A DNA stretch of 8,299 nt, taken from Planctomycetia bacterium (GTDB lineage Bacteria > Planctomycetota > Phycisphaerae > Phycisphaerales > SM1A02). Below are positions 1 to 7,130 of the stretch, piece after piece. The translations under genes and the position numbers were made by a program. The notes below the pieces were generated by a model, which searched no databases, was not told where the DNA came from, and saw only the letters and a list, made by a program, of their open reading frames with translations. The stretch is taken from contig SYHM01000073.1 of the NCBI GenBank assembly GCA_005799205.1, forward strand, positions 1-8,299, in the 5' to 3' direction. The first letter of the stretch is position 1; the number at the start of each line of letters is the position of its first letter.

Positions 1-626
1 GTGAAGTGAAGGCCAGCGGTTGGCGCGGCGCAGCTCGGAAGATCACTCTGGCGGGCGAAACGCGTCTGGTAGCGCACCCGGTCGAGTTCATCGCAAGGTT
101 CACCGATCCCCATTGCACGCCTCGATTGCACGATGTACGGAGGAAGAGGAGTCCGCCCCGACCGCTGCCAGAGTTGCGGGGCATCCTCTCCCTCCTCGAG
201 AGCAACCTCCCAGGCCATTTCACGACGTGCGTGCAGTGTGATCGTGTCGCGACCTGCTGCGACGCATCCATCGGCAGGGGTCAGTTCGAGTCGATCACCC
301 GAGTGAAACTTCTTTGCCGACTTGAGCAGCACGATCCACCGGTTCTCAGCGGCTCTCGACAGAAAGAGCCCCTCGGTCACCCTCTCGTCAGAAGTGCGCT
401 TGGCGACGAATCGCATAGGAGCGACCCGCGTCTCATTGACAATCATCGAGCTCCCTCGGGGTAAGTACTCGGGCAAGTCAGCCACAATTCGATGTTCAAT
501 TCGCCCTGAAGCCTGATGAAACACAAGCATTCGGGCGTGATCGCGAGGCTCGGCTGGCATGGAGGCAATCAGCGAGTGGTCGAGCGCATAGTCAAGTTCG
601 CTCGTCGCAAGACTGTGCGATCGCAT
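1..626 (-). CDS. queA: S-adenosylmethionine:tRNA ribosyltransferase-isomerase QueA (N-terminal 208 codons, cut by window edge)
   Basis: QueA transfers and isomerises the ribosyl moiety of S-adenosylmethionine onto preQ1 at the tRNA wobble position to give epoxyqueuosine. It acts in the cytoplasm. Reading the minus strand from ATG at 626 gives an open frame to base 1 with no stop. Family landmarks appear in order: an N-terminal LIA..PAEPRDHARMLV block (about residues 19-35), DLPEYL (50-55), the VNETRVAP segment (63-70, usually VNDTRVIP), TPLPPYI (159-165), the YQT motif (186-188) and APTAGLHF (201-208) at the cut. QueA is usually about 340 residues, so roughly the last 130 lie outside. The start is supported by GGAGG five bases upstream, immediately after the fmt stop. 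It is the third gene of a def-fmt-queA unit. VNETRV in place of VNDTRV is conservative. Identification is firm; the C-terminal part is unseen. Confidence 0.93.
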   Translation of the reverse strand, partial: MRSHSLATSELDYALDHSLIASMPAEPRDHARMLVFHQASGRIEHRIVADLPEYLPRGSSMIVNETRVAPMRFVAKRTSDERVTEGLFLSRAAENRWIVLLKSAKKFHSGDRLELTPADGCVAAGRDTITLHARREMAWEVALEEGEDAPQLWQRSGRTPLPPYIVQSRRAMGIGEPCDELDRVRYQTRFARQSDLPSCAAPTAGLHF

Positions 627-631
627 GAAAG

Positions 632-636
632 CCTCC
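632..636 (-). promoter_or_regulatory. Ribosome binding site of queA
   Basis: The minus strand reads GGAGG here, five bases before the queA ATG at 626. It sits directly after the fmt stop codon (TGA, 640-638). This is the strongest Shine-Dalgarno match seen in the window, and it fixes the queA start. Confidence 0.8.
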
Positions 637-637
637 G

Positions 638-1642
638 TCACACCACCCCCTCGCTGCCAGCCGCTTTGCCAGCCGATTCGACGCGCACCCCTGCCGACAG
701 TCGCCTTCCGTTGAGAAACGCGGCGAGCGCAAGGGGCCGACCTCCAGGTGATTGAACCTCTAGCAACTCGACGGCCCCAGTCCCACACGAGACTGAGCCA
801 TCCGGCATGACCTCTGCAACCGAACCGCTCGCCAACAATCGATTCGACGAAACTCGCGCGCGGAGGATTCGAACTGGGTTCCCTGAGATCGTTGCCTCCG
901 TTGCCGGCCAAGGACTCAGGCCATTGATCCGTGCGGCGACGGCCTCTGCGCTCTGGCCGAAGTCCACCCACGAATCAGCACGAGAAAGTTTTCGCGCACG
1001 GGTCGCTTTCGAGGCATCTTGCGGCTGAGCAACTGCGCCACCAGACTTCATCAGTGCAACGACTCGCACGAGAGGCTCAACGCCGAGTCGCGCGAGGCGA
1101 TCATGCAGTTCCCCAGCCGTTTCTCCTGGAAGTGGCTCGGTCTCTGCCGCGGCGTAGACCCCCCCAGCGTCCATCGCGGCAGCGACTTCGATCACACTCA
1201 CACCCACCCGAGCATCACCAGCCATCAATGAGCGCTGAATTGGAGCGGCCCCACGCCAGGCAGGAAGAAGTGATCCATGCAGATTGACCGCGCGCACTCC
1301 CTCCAAGAGCTCGTTTGACAATTTCTGTCCGAAGGCGACCACAACCGCGATGGGTGCATGTGTCGAGCGCACCCGCCCGATTGGCTCGTGGTCATTGACC
1401 GACTCGGGCCGAATCAGTGGCAGTCCTTGGTGAAGCGCCCATGCAGTCACGGCGGTTGGCTGCTCTCGACGCCCGCGACCCGCCGGACGATCAGGCTGTG
1501 ACACGACGAGTCGAATCTCGATCCCGAGCTCTGTCTGTCGGGTCGCTAGGGCTTCAAACGACGGCACTGCGAATGCACCACTGCCGTACAGCACGACACC
1601 AGTCAGCGCGGATCCTTCGCGCGCGTTGCCATGCGCTGTCAC
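638..1642 (-). CDS. fmt: Methionyl-tRNA formyltransferase
   Basis: Fmt transfers the formyl group from 10-formyl-tetrahydrofolate to Met-tRNA(fMet) to make the initiator tRNA. The 334-residue product has the usual length, slightly above E. coli Fmt. Visible landmarks are the glycine turn and FAVPSFEAL near the N-terminus (19-32), the tRNA-contacting loop SQPDRPAGRGRR (48-59), the catalytic block NLHGSLLPAWRGAAPIQRSL (120-139) with Asn120 and His122, and MDAGG with the likely catalytic Asp158. The C-terminal domain begins around KLSRADSWVDF (218-228) and contains GLSPWPA (241-247). The start is GTG, whose bases overlap the def stop in a GTGA quartet, so translation is probably coupled to def. 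The upstream bases are G-rich, with no textbook ribosome site. About 15 residues precede the first beta strand, a little longer than usual. Confidence 0.96.
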   Translation of the reverse strand: MTAHGNAREGSALTGVVLYGSGAFAVPSFEALATRQTELGIEIRLVVSQPDRPAGRGRREQPTAVTAWALHQGLPLIRPESVNDHEPIGRVRSTHAPIAVVVAFGQKLSNELLEGVRAVNLHGSLLPAWRGAAPIQRSLMAGDARVGVSVIEVAAAMDAGGVYAAAETEPLPGETAGELHDRLARLGVEPLVRVVALMKSGGAVAQPQDASKATRARKLSRADSWVDFGQSAEAVAARINGLSPWPATEATISGNPVRILRARVSSNRLLASGSVAEVMPDGSVSCGTGAVELLEVQSPGGRPLALAAFLNGRRLSAGVRVESAGKAAGSEGVV

Positions 1643-2148
1643 TCCGCCCCCCGCGACCCCTCGAGTGCGCGCAAGCGCTTGCGATTGACGAGCCGATCGA
1701 TCGGAGACATCCGATCAATAATGAGAATGCCATCGAGGTGGTCGACCTCGTGCTGCCAACAGCGCCCCATCAGCTCGGAACTTTCCATCGAAAAAAGCGC
1801 GCCATTCAGCCCTGTCGCCTCGATTACTGCACGCGGCTGACGCCGCACCGATCCTCGAATCTCAGGCAGACTCAGGCAGCCTTCTTCCGCCGATTCGAGC
1901 GCGCCATCAATGACCACGAACTTCGGATTAATGAACACCAGTTCGTCGCCACCCTCTTCCTTCTCGCCCTGCGTGACAAAGATGCGAAGCGCTTCTCCAA
2001 CCTGCGGCGCCGCAAGACCGATGCCTCCTTCAGCGTGCATGATTTCGATCATCTCTGCAACGAGCGTCTCGATAAAGCCGTCGATGGCAGCAACCGATTC
2101 CGCTCGTTTTCGCAGGATCGGATGGGGGTGAATGACGAGGTGTCGCAT
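1639..2148 (-). CDS. def: Peptide deformylase
   Basis: Def is a metal hydrolase that removes the formyl group from the N-terminal methionine of nascent proteins at the ribosome. The product is 169 residues, normal for the family, and all three signature motifs are intact: GIGLAAPQ (42-49), EGCLS (89-93) and HEVDH (133-137). Metal ligands should be Cys91, His133 and His137, with Glu134 as catalytic residue. The spacing and the EGCLS form fit the typical bacterial enzyme. The ATG at 2148 is preceded by TAGGA at a four-base spacing. It is the first gene of the minus-strand unit and its stop overlaps the fmt start by four bases, which puts the adder and the remover of the formyl group under shared expression. 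No truncation or lost residue is seen. Confidence 0.97.
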   Translation of the reverse strand: MRHLVIHPHPILRKRAESVAAIDGFIETLVAEMIEIMHAEGGIGLAAPQVGEALRIFVTQGEKEEGGDELVFINPKFVVIDGALESAEEGCLSLPEIRGSVRRQPRAVIEATGLNGALFSMESSELMGRCWQHEVDHLDGILIIDRMSPIDRLVNRKRLRALEGSRGAE

Positions 2149-2263
2149 GAATTCCTACTCGAGCGGGTCAAGGCTAATCTAGAATCGCTCAAAGAGAGTT
2201 CCGCGGCGAATCGTCATCGGATGCGGTATTCTCGACAGGCTCCACCCATCGAGATATGACACT
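2149..2263. promoter_or_regulatory. Divergent intergenic region between def and the TPR gene
   Basis: This 115-bp gap separates the starts of two divergent operons, so it should hold both promoters. On the plus strand TAGAAT at 2180-2185 matches the -10 consensus at five of six positions, but no good -35 hexamer stands 16-18 bp upstream. A weaker TATTCT occurs at 2227-2232. On the minus strand I find no convincing promoter pair. No clear operator palindrome or riboswitch-like fold is evident. The assignment rests mainly on gene orientation. Confidence 0.35.
2153..2157 (-). promoter_or_regulatory. Ribosome binding site of def
   Basis: The minus strand reads TAGGA four bases before the def ATG at 2148. 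It is a moderate match to the anti-Shine-Dalgarno sequence and supports the chosen start. Confidence 0.55.
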
Positions 2264-3727
2264 GTGATTCTTCCATGGAAAAAGAAAGATGGAGCCGACG
2301 AGGTCAAATTCGTCCCCTCCCCTGAGAAAGCTCGACCCTATCTCGATCGAGCGACCAAAGCACGAGACCAATCGGCCTTTGATGTCGCGCTGTTCTACTA
2401 CGCCAATTCGATCAAACTCGATCCAACCAATCTCATCGTGCACGAAGAGATGTACGCGTGCGCGAAGCAGTTTCACGCCAACGGAGGAAAGCCCGCGACA
2501 TCCGCTGAGGTTCGTCCCCTCGAGGGCCCCTTGGCGACCGATCGGCTCGCAATCGCCGAGCTGTACTGGATGCGAGACCCCAACAATCTCAACCTCGCCC
2601 TCGACATGATGACCGCAGCAGCGAAGGCAGAACAAACCTCGTTCGGTGCGTGGGTTGGACCGAAGGTCTTCAATCTGCTCTGCCTGACACTGCGCGACAA
2701 GCCGAACAAGAAACTGCTTCTGCGCGCCAAGGACCTTTTCATTGGCGTTGGCTCGTGGGAAGAGGCAAAGTTGTGCGTCGAACACGCGATCAAGGTCGAC
2801 CCAACGGACATCCAACTCGACCGCGAGTTCAAGCAAATTTTGGCGCAGCGCGCGATTGTTGCTGGCGGATTCGACCGTGAAGGTGGACCAGGCAGCTTCC
2901 GCAACAATGTCAAAGACCTTGAGAAACAGCAGGCGCTCGCCGAGAAGGATGCGATCACCGGAAGTGCGGGAACTGAAGAGCGCAATCTCGAGCGCACGAA
3001 AGCAGACTTCGATGCGAATCCGACGAGCCCGGATCTCGTCCAAAAGTACTGTGTGGCGCTGCGGCGAATGGGAACCCCAGAGCACGAGTCACTCGCCTAC
3101 CGGGTCTATCTGCAAGCCTACGAAACGTCGAAGGAGTATCGATTCAAGATGGCTGCTGGCGACATCAAACTGATGCGCGCAGGGCGCCAACTTTCGGCGG
3201 CAGAAGATGCGGCCAAGAACGCCCCCACCGATGAGGCTGCGCGCGCGAATCTCGCGCGAGTACGAAAGGCTGTCGTAGAGTTGCAGGCGACCGAGTATCG
3301 CGAGCGGGTCGCGGTCTATCCGACCGATCGGGCGATCAAGTCTGAACTTGGGCGACTGCTCTTTGAACTTGGAGAATTCGAAGAAGCGATGGGATGCCTG
3401 CAAATCGCCAAAGAAGAGCCCAAGATGCGTGTCGCAGCGGCGCACATGCTCGGTCGCTGCTTTGCGGTCTCAGGGTGGCACACCGAGGCGATCGGCGAGT
3501 ACAAGGATGCAATTGCCTCAATGGATGTCACCCAAGCCGACCGCGAACAAGACATCCGCTACGACCTGATGCTCTCTCTGATCGAACTCGCGCGCAGTGA
3601 AAAGAGCGCGCAGCATGCTCGCGATGCAGCCGAGATTTGCTCAGGGATTCTTCGAAAAGACATTAGTTTTCGCGACATTCGCCAACGCCGAAAGGACCTT
3701 GACGCGCTCGTGAAGGAACTCTCGTGA
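2264..3727 (+). CDS. TPR-repeat protein of unknown function, coupled to kdsB
   Basis: The 487-residue product has no signal peptide or membrane segment and should be cytoplasmic. I do not recognise it as a named protein. It is rich in helical TPR-like units, most clearly at about residues 22-55 (ending IKLDP), 147-180 (ending IKVDP), 350-383 and 388-421. These units normally serve as protein-binding scaffolds. Between the two halves lies a glycine-rich break (about 201-210, GGFDREGGPG) followed by a charged segment, SFRNNVKDLEKQ (211-222). The C-terminus is basic and charged. The only sensible start is GTG at 2264, since the next in-frame ATG is residue 63, beyond the first repeat; upstream bases offer only a weak ribosome site. 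Its TGA overlaps the kdsB GTG by four bases, so the two are probably co-translated. A role in envelope or Kdo biology is only guilt by association. Confidence 0.85.
   Translation: MILPWKKKDGADEVKFVPSPEKARPYLDRATKARDQSAFDVALFYYANSIKLDPTNLIVHEEMYACAKQFHANGGKPATSAEVRPLEGPLATDRLAIAELYWMRDPNNLNLALDMMTAAAKAEQTSFGAWVGPKVFNLLCLTLRDKPNKKLLLRAKDLFIGVGSWEEAKLCVEHAIKVDPTDIQLDREFKQILAQRAIVAGGFDREGGPGSFRNNVKDLEKQQALAEKDAITGSAGTEERNLERTKADFDANPTSPDLVQKYCVALRRMGTPEHESLAYRVYLQAYETSKEYRFKMAAGDIKLMRAGRQLSAAEDAAKNAPTDEAARANLARVRKAVVELQATEYRERVAVYPTDRAIKSELGRLLFELGEFEEAMGCLQIAKEEPKMRVAAAHMLGRCFAVSGWHTEAIGEYKDAIASMDVTQADREQDIRYDLMLSLIELARSEKSAQHARDAAEICSGILRKDISFRDIRQRRKDLDALVKELS
3713..3717 (+). promoter_or_regulatory. 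Ribosome binding site of kdsB
   Basis: AAGGA lies six bases before the GTG at 3724, inside the last codons of the TPR gene. It supports the GTG start and internal re-initiation on a shared transcript. Confidence 0.65.
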
Positions 3728-4467
3728 GTTCAGCTCGGGTGGTGGGCATCATCCCAGCGCGGATGAACTCCTCCCGGTTTCCAGGAAAGATGCTCGCGCG
3801 CGAAACGGGCAAGCCCCTCATCCAACACGTCTACGAGCGCGCCGCGCAGTGCGGCCGGCTCTCGTCCGTGATTATCGCAACCGATGATTGCTCGATTCGA
3901 GAAGCGGCCAACGCCTTTGGCGCTCGCTGCGTGATGACGCGCAGTGATCACGCGAATGGCACCAGCCGAATCGCCGAGGCGGTCGAGACCATCGAGGCCG
4001 ACATCATCGTGAACATTCAGGGAGACGAGCCCGAAGTCGAACCCGAACTTCTCAACGCGGCGATCGACGCACTCGAAGCCGATCATGGCGCTCAGATGGC
4101 GACGGTCGTTTCGCCCTTTGCCGCGGACGAAGATCCATCGAATCCCAATATTGTGAAGTGCGTCGTGTCGTTGAATCGCAGAGCGCTTTATTTCAGTCGC
4201 GCCCTCATCCCACTTCAGCGAGATTCCCACCCCCCGACCCGGACGGCGCCGATGAAGCATGTTGGCATCTACGTCTACCGCAAAGAGTTTCTGCGCACCT
4301 TCGTCGCACTCGCTCCGAGCCCGCTCGAAGAGTGCGAGCAACTCGAACAATTGCGGGTGCTCGAGAATGGATTCGCAATCGCCGTCGCATCGGGGATCGC
4401 ACGGTCGCAAGGCATCGACACCCCCGAGCAGTACGCAGCGTTCGTGACCCGCGAACGCTCACGCTGA
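3724..4467 (+). CDS. kdsB: 3-deoxy-manno-octulosonate cytidylyltransferase (CMP-Kdo synthetase)
   Basis: KdsB catalyses CTP + Kdo to CMP-Kdo + diphosphate, the activation step before Kdo is added to lipid A in Gram-negative lipopolysaccharide. The 247-residue product matches the family length. Motifs in order: the nucleotide-binding IPARMNSSRFPGK (10-22), HVYERA (35-40), ATDD (52-55), HANGTSRIAE (76-85), NIQGDEP with the metal-binding Asp101 (97-103), KHVGIYVYRKEFL (178-190), LEQLRVLENG (207-216) and GIDTPEQY (230-237) with a second likely metal-binding Asp. The GTG start overlaps the upstream TPR stop in a GTGA quartet and has AAGGA at a six-base distance. The related neuraminate and pseudaminate cytidylyltransferases are less likely, because the LEQLR.LENG and KHVGIY blocks are typical of KdsB. 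Confidence 0.96.
   Translation: MSSARVVGIIPARMNSSRFPGKMLARETGKPLIQHVYERAAQCGRLSSVIIATDDCSIREAANAFGARCVMTRSDHANGTSRIAEAVETIEADIIVNIQGDEPEVEPELLNAAIDALEADHGAQMATVVSPFAADEDPSNPNIVKCVVSLNRRALYFSRALIPLQRDSHPPTRTAPMKHVGIYVYRKEFLRTFVALAPSPLEECEQLEQLRVLENGFAIAVASGIARSQGIDTPEQYAAFVTRERSR
4437..4459. terminator. Hairpin at the convergent kdsB/aminopeptidase junction (possible bidirectional transcript end)
   Basis: AGCGTTCG (4437-4444) and CGAACGCT (4452-4459) form a perfect 8-bp stem. A G-U pair and a further G-C pair inside it would leave a three-base ACC loop. It lies within the last codons of kdsB, five bases before that stop codon, and just beyond the aminopeptidase stop on the other strand. Neither strand has a T-run after it, so it is not a classical intrinsic terminator. 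An 8-bp inverted repeat is expected about once by chance in a window this size, so location is the main argument. Confidence 0.3.
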
Positions 4468-4468
4468 A

Positions 4469-7093
4469 TCACGACGCTTGCGGCGCCGCGGACTTCGCAC
4501 GAATCTGCTTCGCCCAGGCTGCCGCCTTCTCGCGCATGTGCTCATCACGATCGTTGGCCGCCATCGCATCCAAGCGACTCAACGCCTCGGTCGCTCCGAT
4601 CGACGCAAGCGCATCGCCAGCGGCGTCTTGAGCACGAGGCTCATTGTCATCGAGCAGCGCAACGAGCCACGCGATTGACTTTGCGCGTCCAGCTTCATCA
4701 CTCTTCGCTGGAATGATCTTCGCAAAGGTCGCAATCGCGACTGGACGCAGTCGCTCGACATGGCCAAGGGCGCCAAGTGCTGCGACGTGTTCGCGCGATT
4801 CAACGAGGCCGAGCGACCCGATCGCTTCGAGCGCACCCGATCGCACGCGCTCGTTGGGCGTAGAAACAGCGAGCATCGCGTCGAGTCCAGCGCGCACCGC
4901 TTCATCGGACTGCAGCACGGCCCGATCGGCCCCGAAATCGATCCCCCCAAGTCGGGCGAGCCCCCGCGCCGCCGCGATGCGTGGGGAATACCCCTGATCG
5001 CGGGTCAGCACAGGAATCAACCGCGAGGACGCCGCCTCGAGCGGTCCGAACGCGACAGACTCGGCGAGCGCGGCACGCAGCTGTGGATGGCAATGCGCTG
5101 CGGCATCCCGCGGCAACTCGCCGAGCGTTGGCACAACAAGTTCATCGAAGAGCGTGCACAGCACCGCGCGAGACTCCGCCGATCCGATCGAGGAGAGCGC
5201 AGTGACCGCCTCCTCGCGCAGCGTCCACCTCGCCTGTGTATCGCGGACAACCGCTGCGAGCGCATCGCGTACTTCACTGGTGTCGCGGCTTCGCAGCGCG
5301 CGTGCCGCCTGCCGCCGTGATGCACTTGTCGGTCCACTGCGTAATTGCTCGATCAAGAGCCCGTCGCCGGTCGTCACGTCCAGCACTTTCAATACCGTCA
5401 ATCGCGGATCGACCGCGATCATCGTCGGGGGACCATCAAGCTCAATCTGCCTGCTCGCCTTGAGCCCCTGCATGTCAACGTCAATCGTCCGTTCGCTCGT
5501 TGCTGTGCGCACAACCACCGGAAGGACAAACGACATCGCCCTCCCAGCTCCACCTCGAACACTTTGCTCGACCTCGAGTGTCAAGACGCGCGATGCGAAC
5601 TCATATTGCGGCGAGACCTTCACGCGCGGAGTGCCCGATTGCATACACCACTGAGTGAAGAACTGTTCAAGGCTGCGTCCACTCGCTGCTTCAAGAGCGA
5701 GGCGAAAATCGGAGGTCTCAACGAGTCGACCGCCACACTGCGCGACATACTTGTGGACTCCAGAAAAGAACACCTCATCGCCGAGCATCGTGCGAAGCAT
5801 GTGCAGGATCGATGCTCCCTTCGGATATGGGTTTGCTACTCGCCGAAAGGTTTCGCCCGGATTTCGGTACGACTTCGAGCACATCGCAGCGGGCACCGTG
5901 CCATCCGCCGCCGCGATTCCGGTATCCGCGACTCCGACATCAAACGATCCAAGCACTGTGTCGTAGTACCCATCGGGACCATCACGCTCCTCCATCCACA
6001 GCGCGGTCCCGTAGGTCGCCCAGCCCTCATTGAGCCAGATGTGTTCCCATGAACGACAGGTCATCAAGTCACCAGTCCATTGGTGGCACAGTTCGTGCGA
6101 TATCAACCCATCCATGTCCCCTTCGAGCAGCGCAGTCGAATCGAGAAGCGCTCCAGAGTTCATCGTCGTCGCCGAGGTGTTTTCCATGCCACCGGCTGAG
6201 AAGTTTCGCACCACAAGTTGGTCGTAGCGGCTCCACGGATACTTCACGCCAAAGACGCGAGCAAAGCAGGCCATCATGCGGTCGGTGTTGGCGTAGGTCG
6301 CTGGCGCAAACTGTGCATGGCTAGGTCGGGTCCAGACACTCATTGGAACCCCGCTCACCGGCGCGGGCAATTCTGTTCGCTGAAAGTTCCCTGCGACCAC
6401 TGACACGAGGTAGGGCACATGGGGTTGCTCCTGAAGCCAGTGCCAAATCTCACGCTCTCCAACTGAGCGATGCTCGACAAGCCGGCCATTCGAACTCGCG
6501 CTGACCCCTGCTGGCAGATTGATGATGACCTCGGTCGCAAGTCGAATGTTTGGAAAGTCATGCACCGGGAACCAGTGATGGTTTGACTCGGGTTGACCTT
6601 GCGTGTGAATCTCTGCCGCGACCGGAGCAGCACCATCGACCCCTGGAAGCGCAGATGAGAACCGAAGCCCGTTCTTGGGCTCAACGACGCGGTAGGTCAC
6701 TGCGAAACTGGCCTCAGCGGCGGATCCCCCTGCGGTGACTGGACCAATCGCCTCCGGAAGGCGTACCTGCAAGAGATCGCCCTCGTGCATCCACTCGAGC
6801 GGCTTTCCCTCCGGCGTCCCCTGGCAGACTGAAAGAACTTTGAATCCCTTCGCGTCAAGCTTGAGCGTCTCGATCCGCTGTCCTGAAGGAGCGATTCGAT
6901 ACGTCGCGACCCCCTCAAGAACGGGGTGATTCATGTCTTCAACCCGCAACTCGAGTTTGAGGTGCTTCCATTCGACCTGCGGATTGGGTGGGAAGTGCTC
7001 CGATGCACCATCCGACTGGGCTCGCGCCCCAACCACGATCATCACACTCAGCACCCACCCCGCGACGAACAAGAATCTTCGAAGTCGCATCAT
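4469..7093 (-). CDS. Exported M1-family zinc metallopeptidase (aminopeptidase) with C-terminal HEAT-like region
   Basis: The 874-residue product should remove N-terminal residues from peptides outside the cytoplasm. Residues 1-25 form a signal peptide: an arginine-rich start, a hydrophobic core and a likely cleavage after ARA (23-25). The catalytic domain shows GGMEN (301-305), which anchors the substrate amino group, then HELCH (333-337) and Glu356 in LNEGWATY, together the HExxH-18-E zinc site, and a conserved tyrosine in NPYPKGA (Tyr423). A beta-rich segment (about 500-570) follows. Residues from about 590 to 865 are alanine- and leucine-rich helical pairs (for example AARAL, EEAVTALSSIG, RIAAARGLARLG, RSGALEAIGSLG), which resemble HEAT repeats. 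The start is the first of two adjacent ATGs, without a clear ribosome site. It converges on kdsB and diverges from pyrG, so it is probably transcribed alone. I give no pepN symbol because the E. coli protein is cytoplasmic. Confidence 0.93.
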   Translation of the reverse strand: MMRLRRFLFVAGWVLSVMIVVGARAQSDGASEHFPPNPQVEWKHLKLELRVEDMNHPVLEGVATYRIAPSGQRIETLKLDAKGFKVLSVCQGTPEGKPLEWMHEGDLLQVRLPEAIGPVTAGGSAAEASFAVTYRVVEPKNGLRFSSALPGVDGAAPVAAEIHTQGQPESNHHWFPVHDFPNIRLATEVIINLPAGVSASSNGRLVEHRSVGEREIWHWLQEQPHVPYLVSVVAGNFQRTELPAPVSGVPMSVWTRPSHAQFAPATYANTDRMMACFARVFGVKYPWSRYDQLVVRNFSAGGMENTSATTMNSGALLDSTALLEGDMDGLISHELCHQWTGDLMTCRSWEHIWLNEGWATYGTALWMEERDGPDGYYDTVLGSFDVGVADTGIAAADGTVPAAMCSKSYRNPGETFRRVANPYPKGASILHMLRTMLGDEVFFSGVHKYVAQCGGRLVETSDFRLALEAASGRSLEQFFTQWCMQSGTPRVKVSPQYEFASRVLTLEVEQSVRGGAGRAMSFVLPVVVRTATSERTIDVDMQGLKASRQIELDGPPTMIAVDPRLTVLKVLDVTTGDGLLIEQLRSGPTSASRRQAARALRSRDTSEVRDALAAVVRDTQARWTLREEAVTALSSIGSAESRAVLCTLFDELVVPTLGELPRDAAAHCHPQLRAALAESVAFGPLEAASSRLIPVLTRDQGYSPRIAAARGLARLGGIDFGADRAVLQSDEAVRAGLDAMLAVSTPNERVRSGALEAIGSLGLVESREHVAALGALGHVERLRPVAIATFAKIIPAKSDEAGRAKSIAWLVALLDDNEPRAQDAAGDALASIGATEALSRLDAMAANDRDEHMREKAAAWAKQIRAKSAAPQAS

Positions 7094-7099
7094 CCGAGT

Positions 7100-7105
7100 C
7101 TTGTA
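7100..7105 (-). promoter_or_regulatory. Possible -10 element of the aminopeptidase gene
   Basis: The minus strand reads TACAAG, four of six matches to TATAAT, ending six bases before the ATG at 7093. Transcription from it would start at or next to the start codon, giving a leaderless message, which agrees with the lack of a ribosome site. No good -35 is seen. This is a weak call. Confidence 0.25.
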
Positions 7106-7124
7106 CCCGCAACCCCCCAGCGAC

Positions 7125-7130
7125 TACCAT
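7125..7130 (+). promoter_or_regulatory. Possible -10 element of pyrG giving a leaderless transcript
   Basis: TACCAT fits the TANNNT form of a -10 element and ends five bases before the pyrG ATG. A partial -35 (TTGTAC, 7101-7106) stands 18 bp upstream. Transcription would begin at about the A of the ATG. No Shine-Dalgarno sequence precedes that ATG, which is consistent with leaderless initiation. The -35 candidate overlaps the possible -10 of the divergent aminopeptidase gene. Confidence 0.35.

Noticed and set aside
1861..1880. Two tandem copies of a 10-bp unit (CTCAGGCAGA/C)
   Set aside because: It encodes the EGCLSLPE metal-binding motif of peptide deformylase on the minus strand. The repetition follows from the protein sequence and codon choice.
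1417..2259. Long plus-strand open frame (280 codons) opposite def and fmt
   Set aside because: It lies antisense to two genes with complete catalytic motifs. Its translation is rich in Arg, His and Ser with no recognisable domain, as expected from codon bias of the opposite strand.
2256..2267. Three-codon mini reading frame (ATG ACA CTG TGA) whose stop overlaps the TPR gene GTG
   Set aside because: A coupled leader peptide is possible in principle, but the frame is so short that it is expected by chance and it has no ribosome site.
2189..3085. Long minus-strand open frame (298 codons) opposite the TPR gene
   Set aside because: Antisense shadow of a repeat-containing gene with good coding character. 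The translated product has no coherent motif or ribosome site.
3730..4410. Minus-strand open frame (226 codons) opposite kdsB
   Set aside because: It covers kdsB almost exactly in antisense. kdsB has every family motif, so the opposite frame is a by-product.
4480..4489. Perfect 10-bp palindrome GCGGCGCCGC near the aminopeptidase 3' end
   Set aside because: It has no loop and no T-run and falls within alanine-rich coding sequence in a GC-rich genome. It does not look like a terminator or operator.
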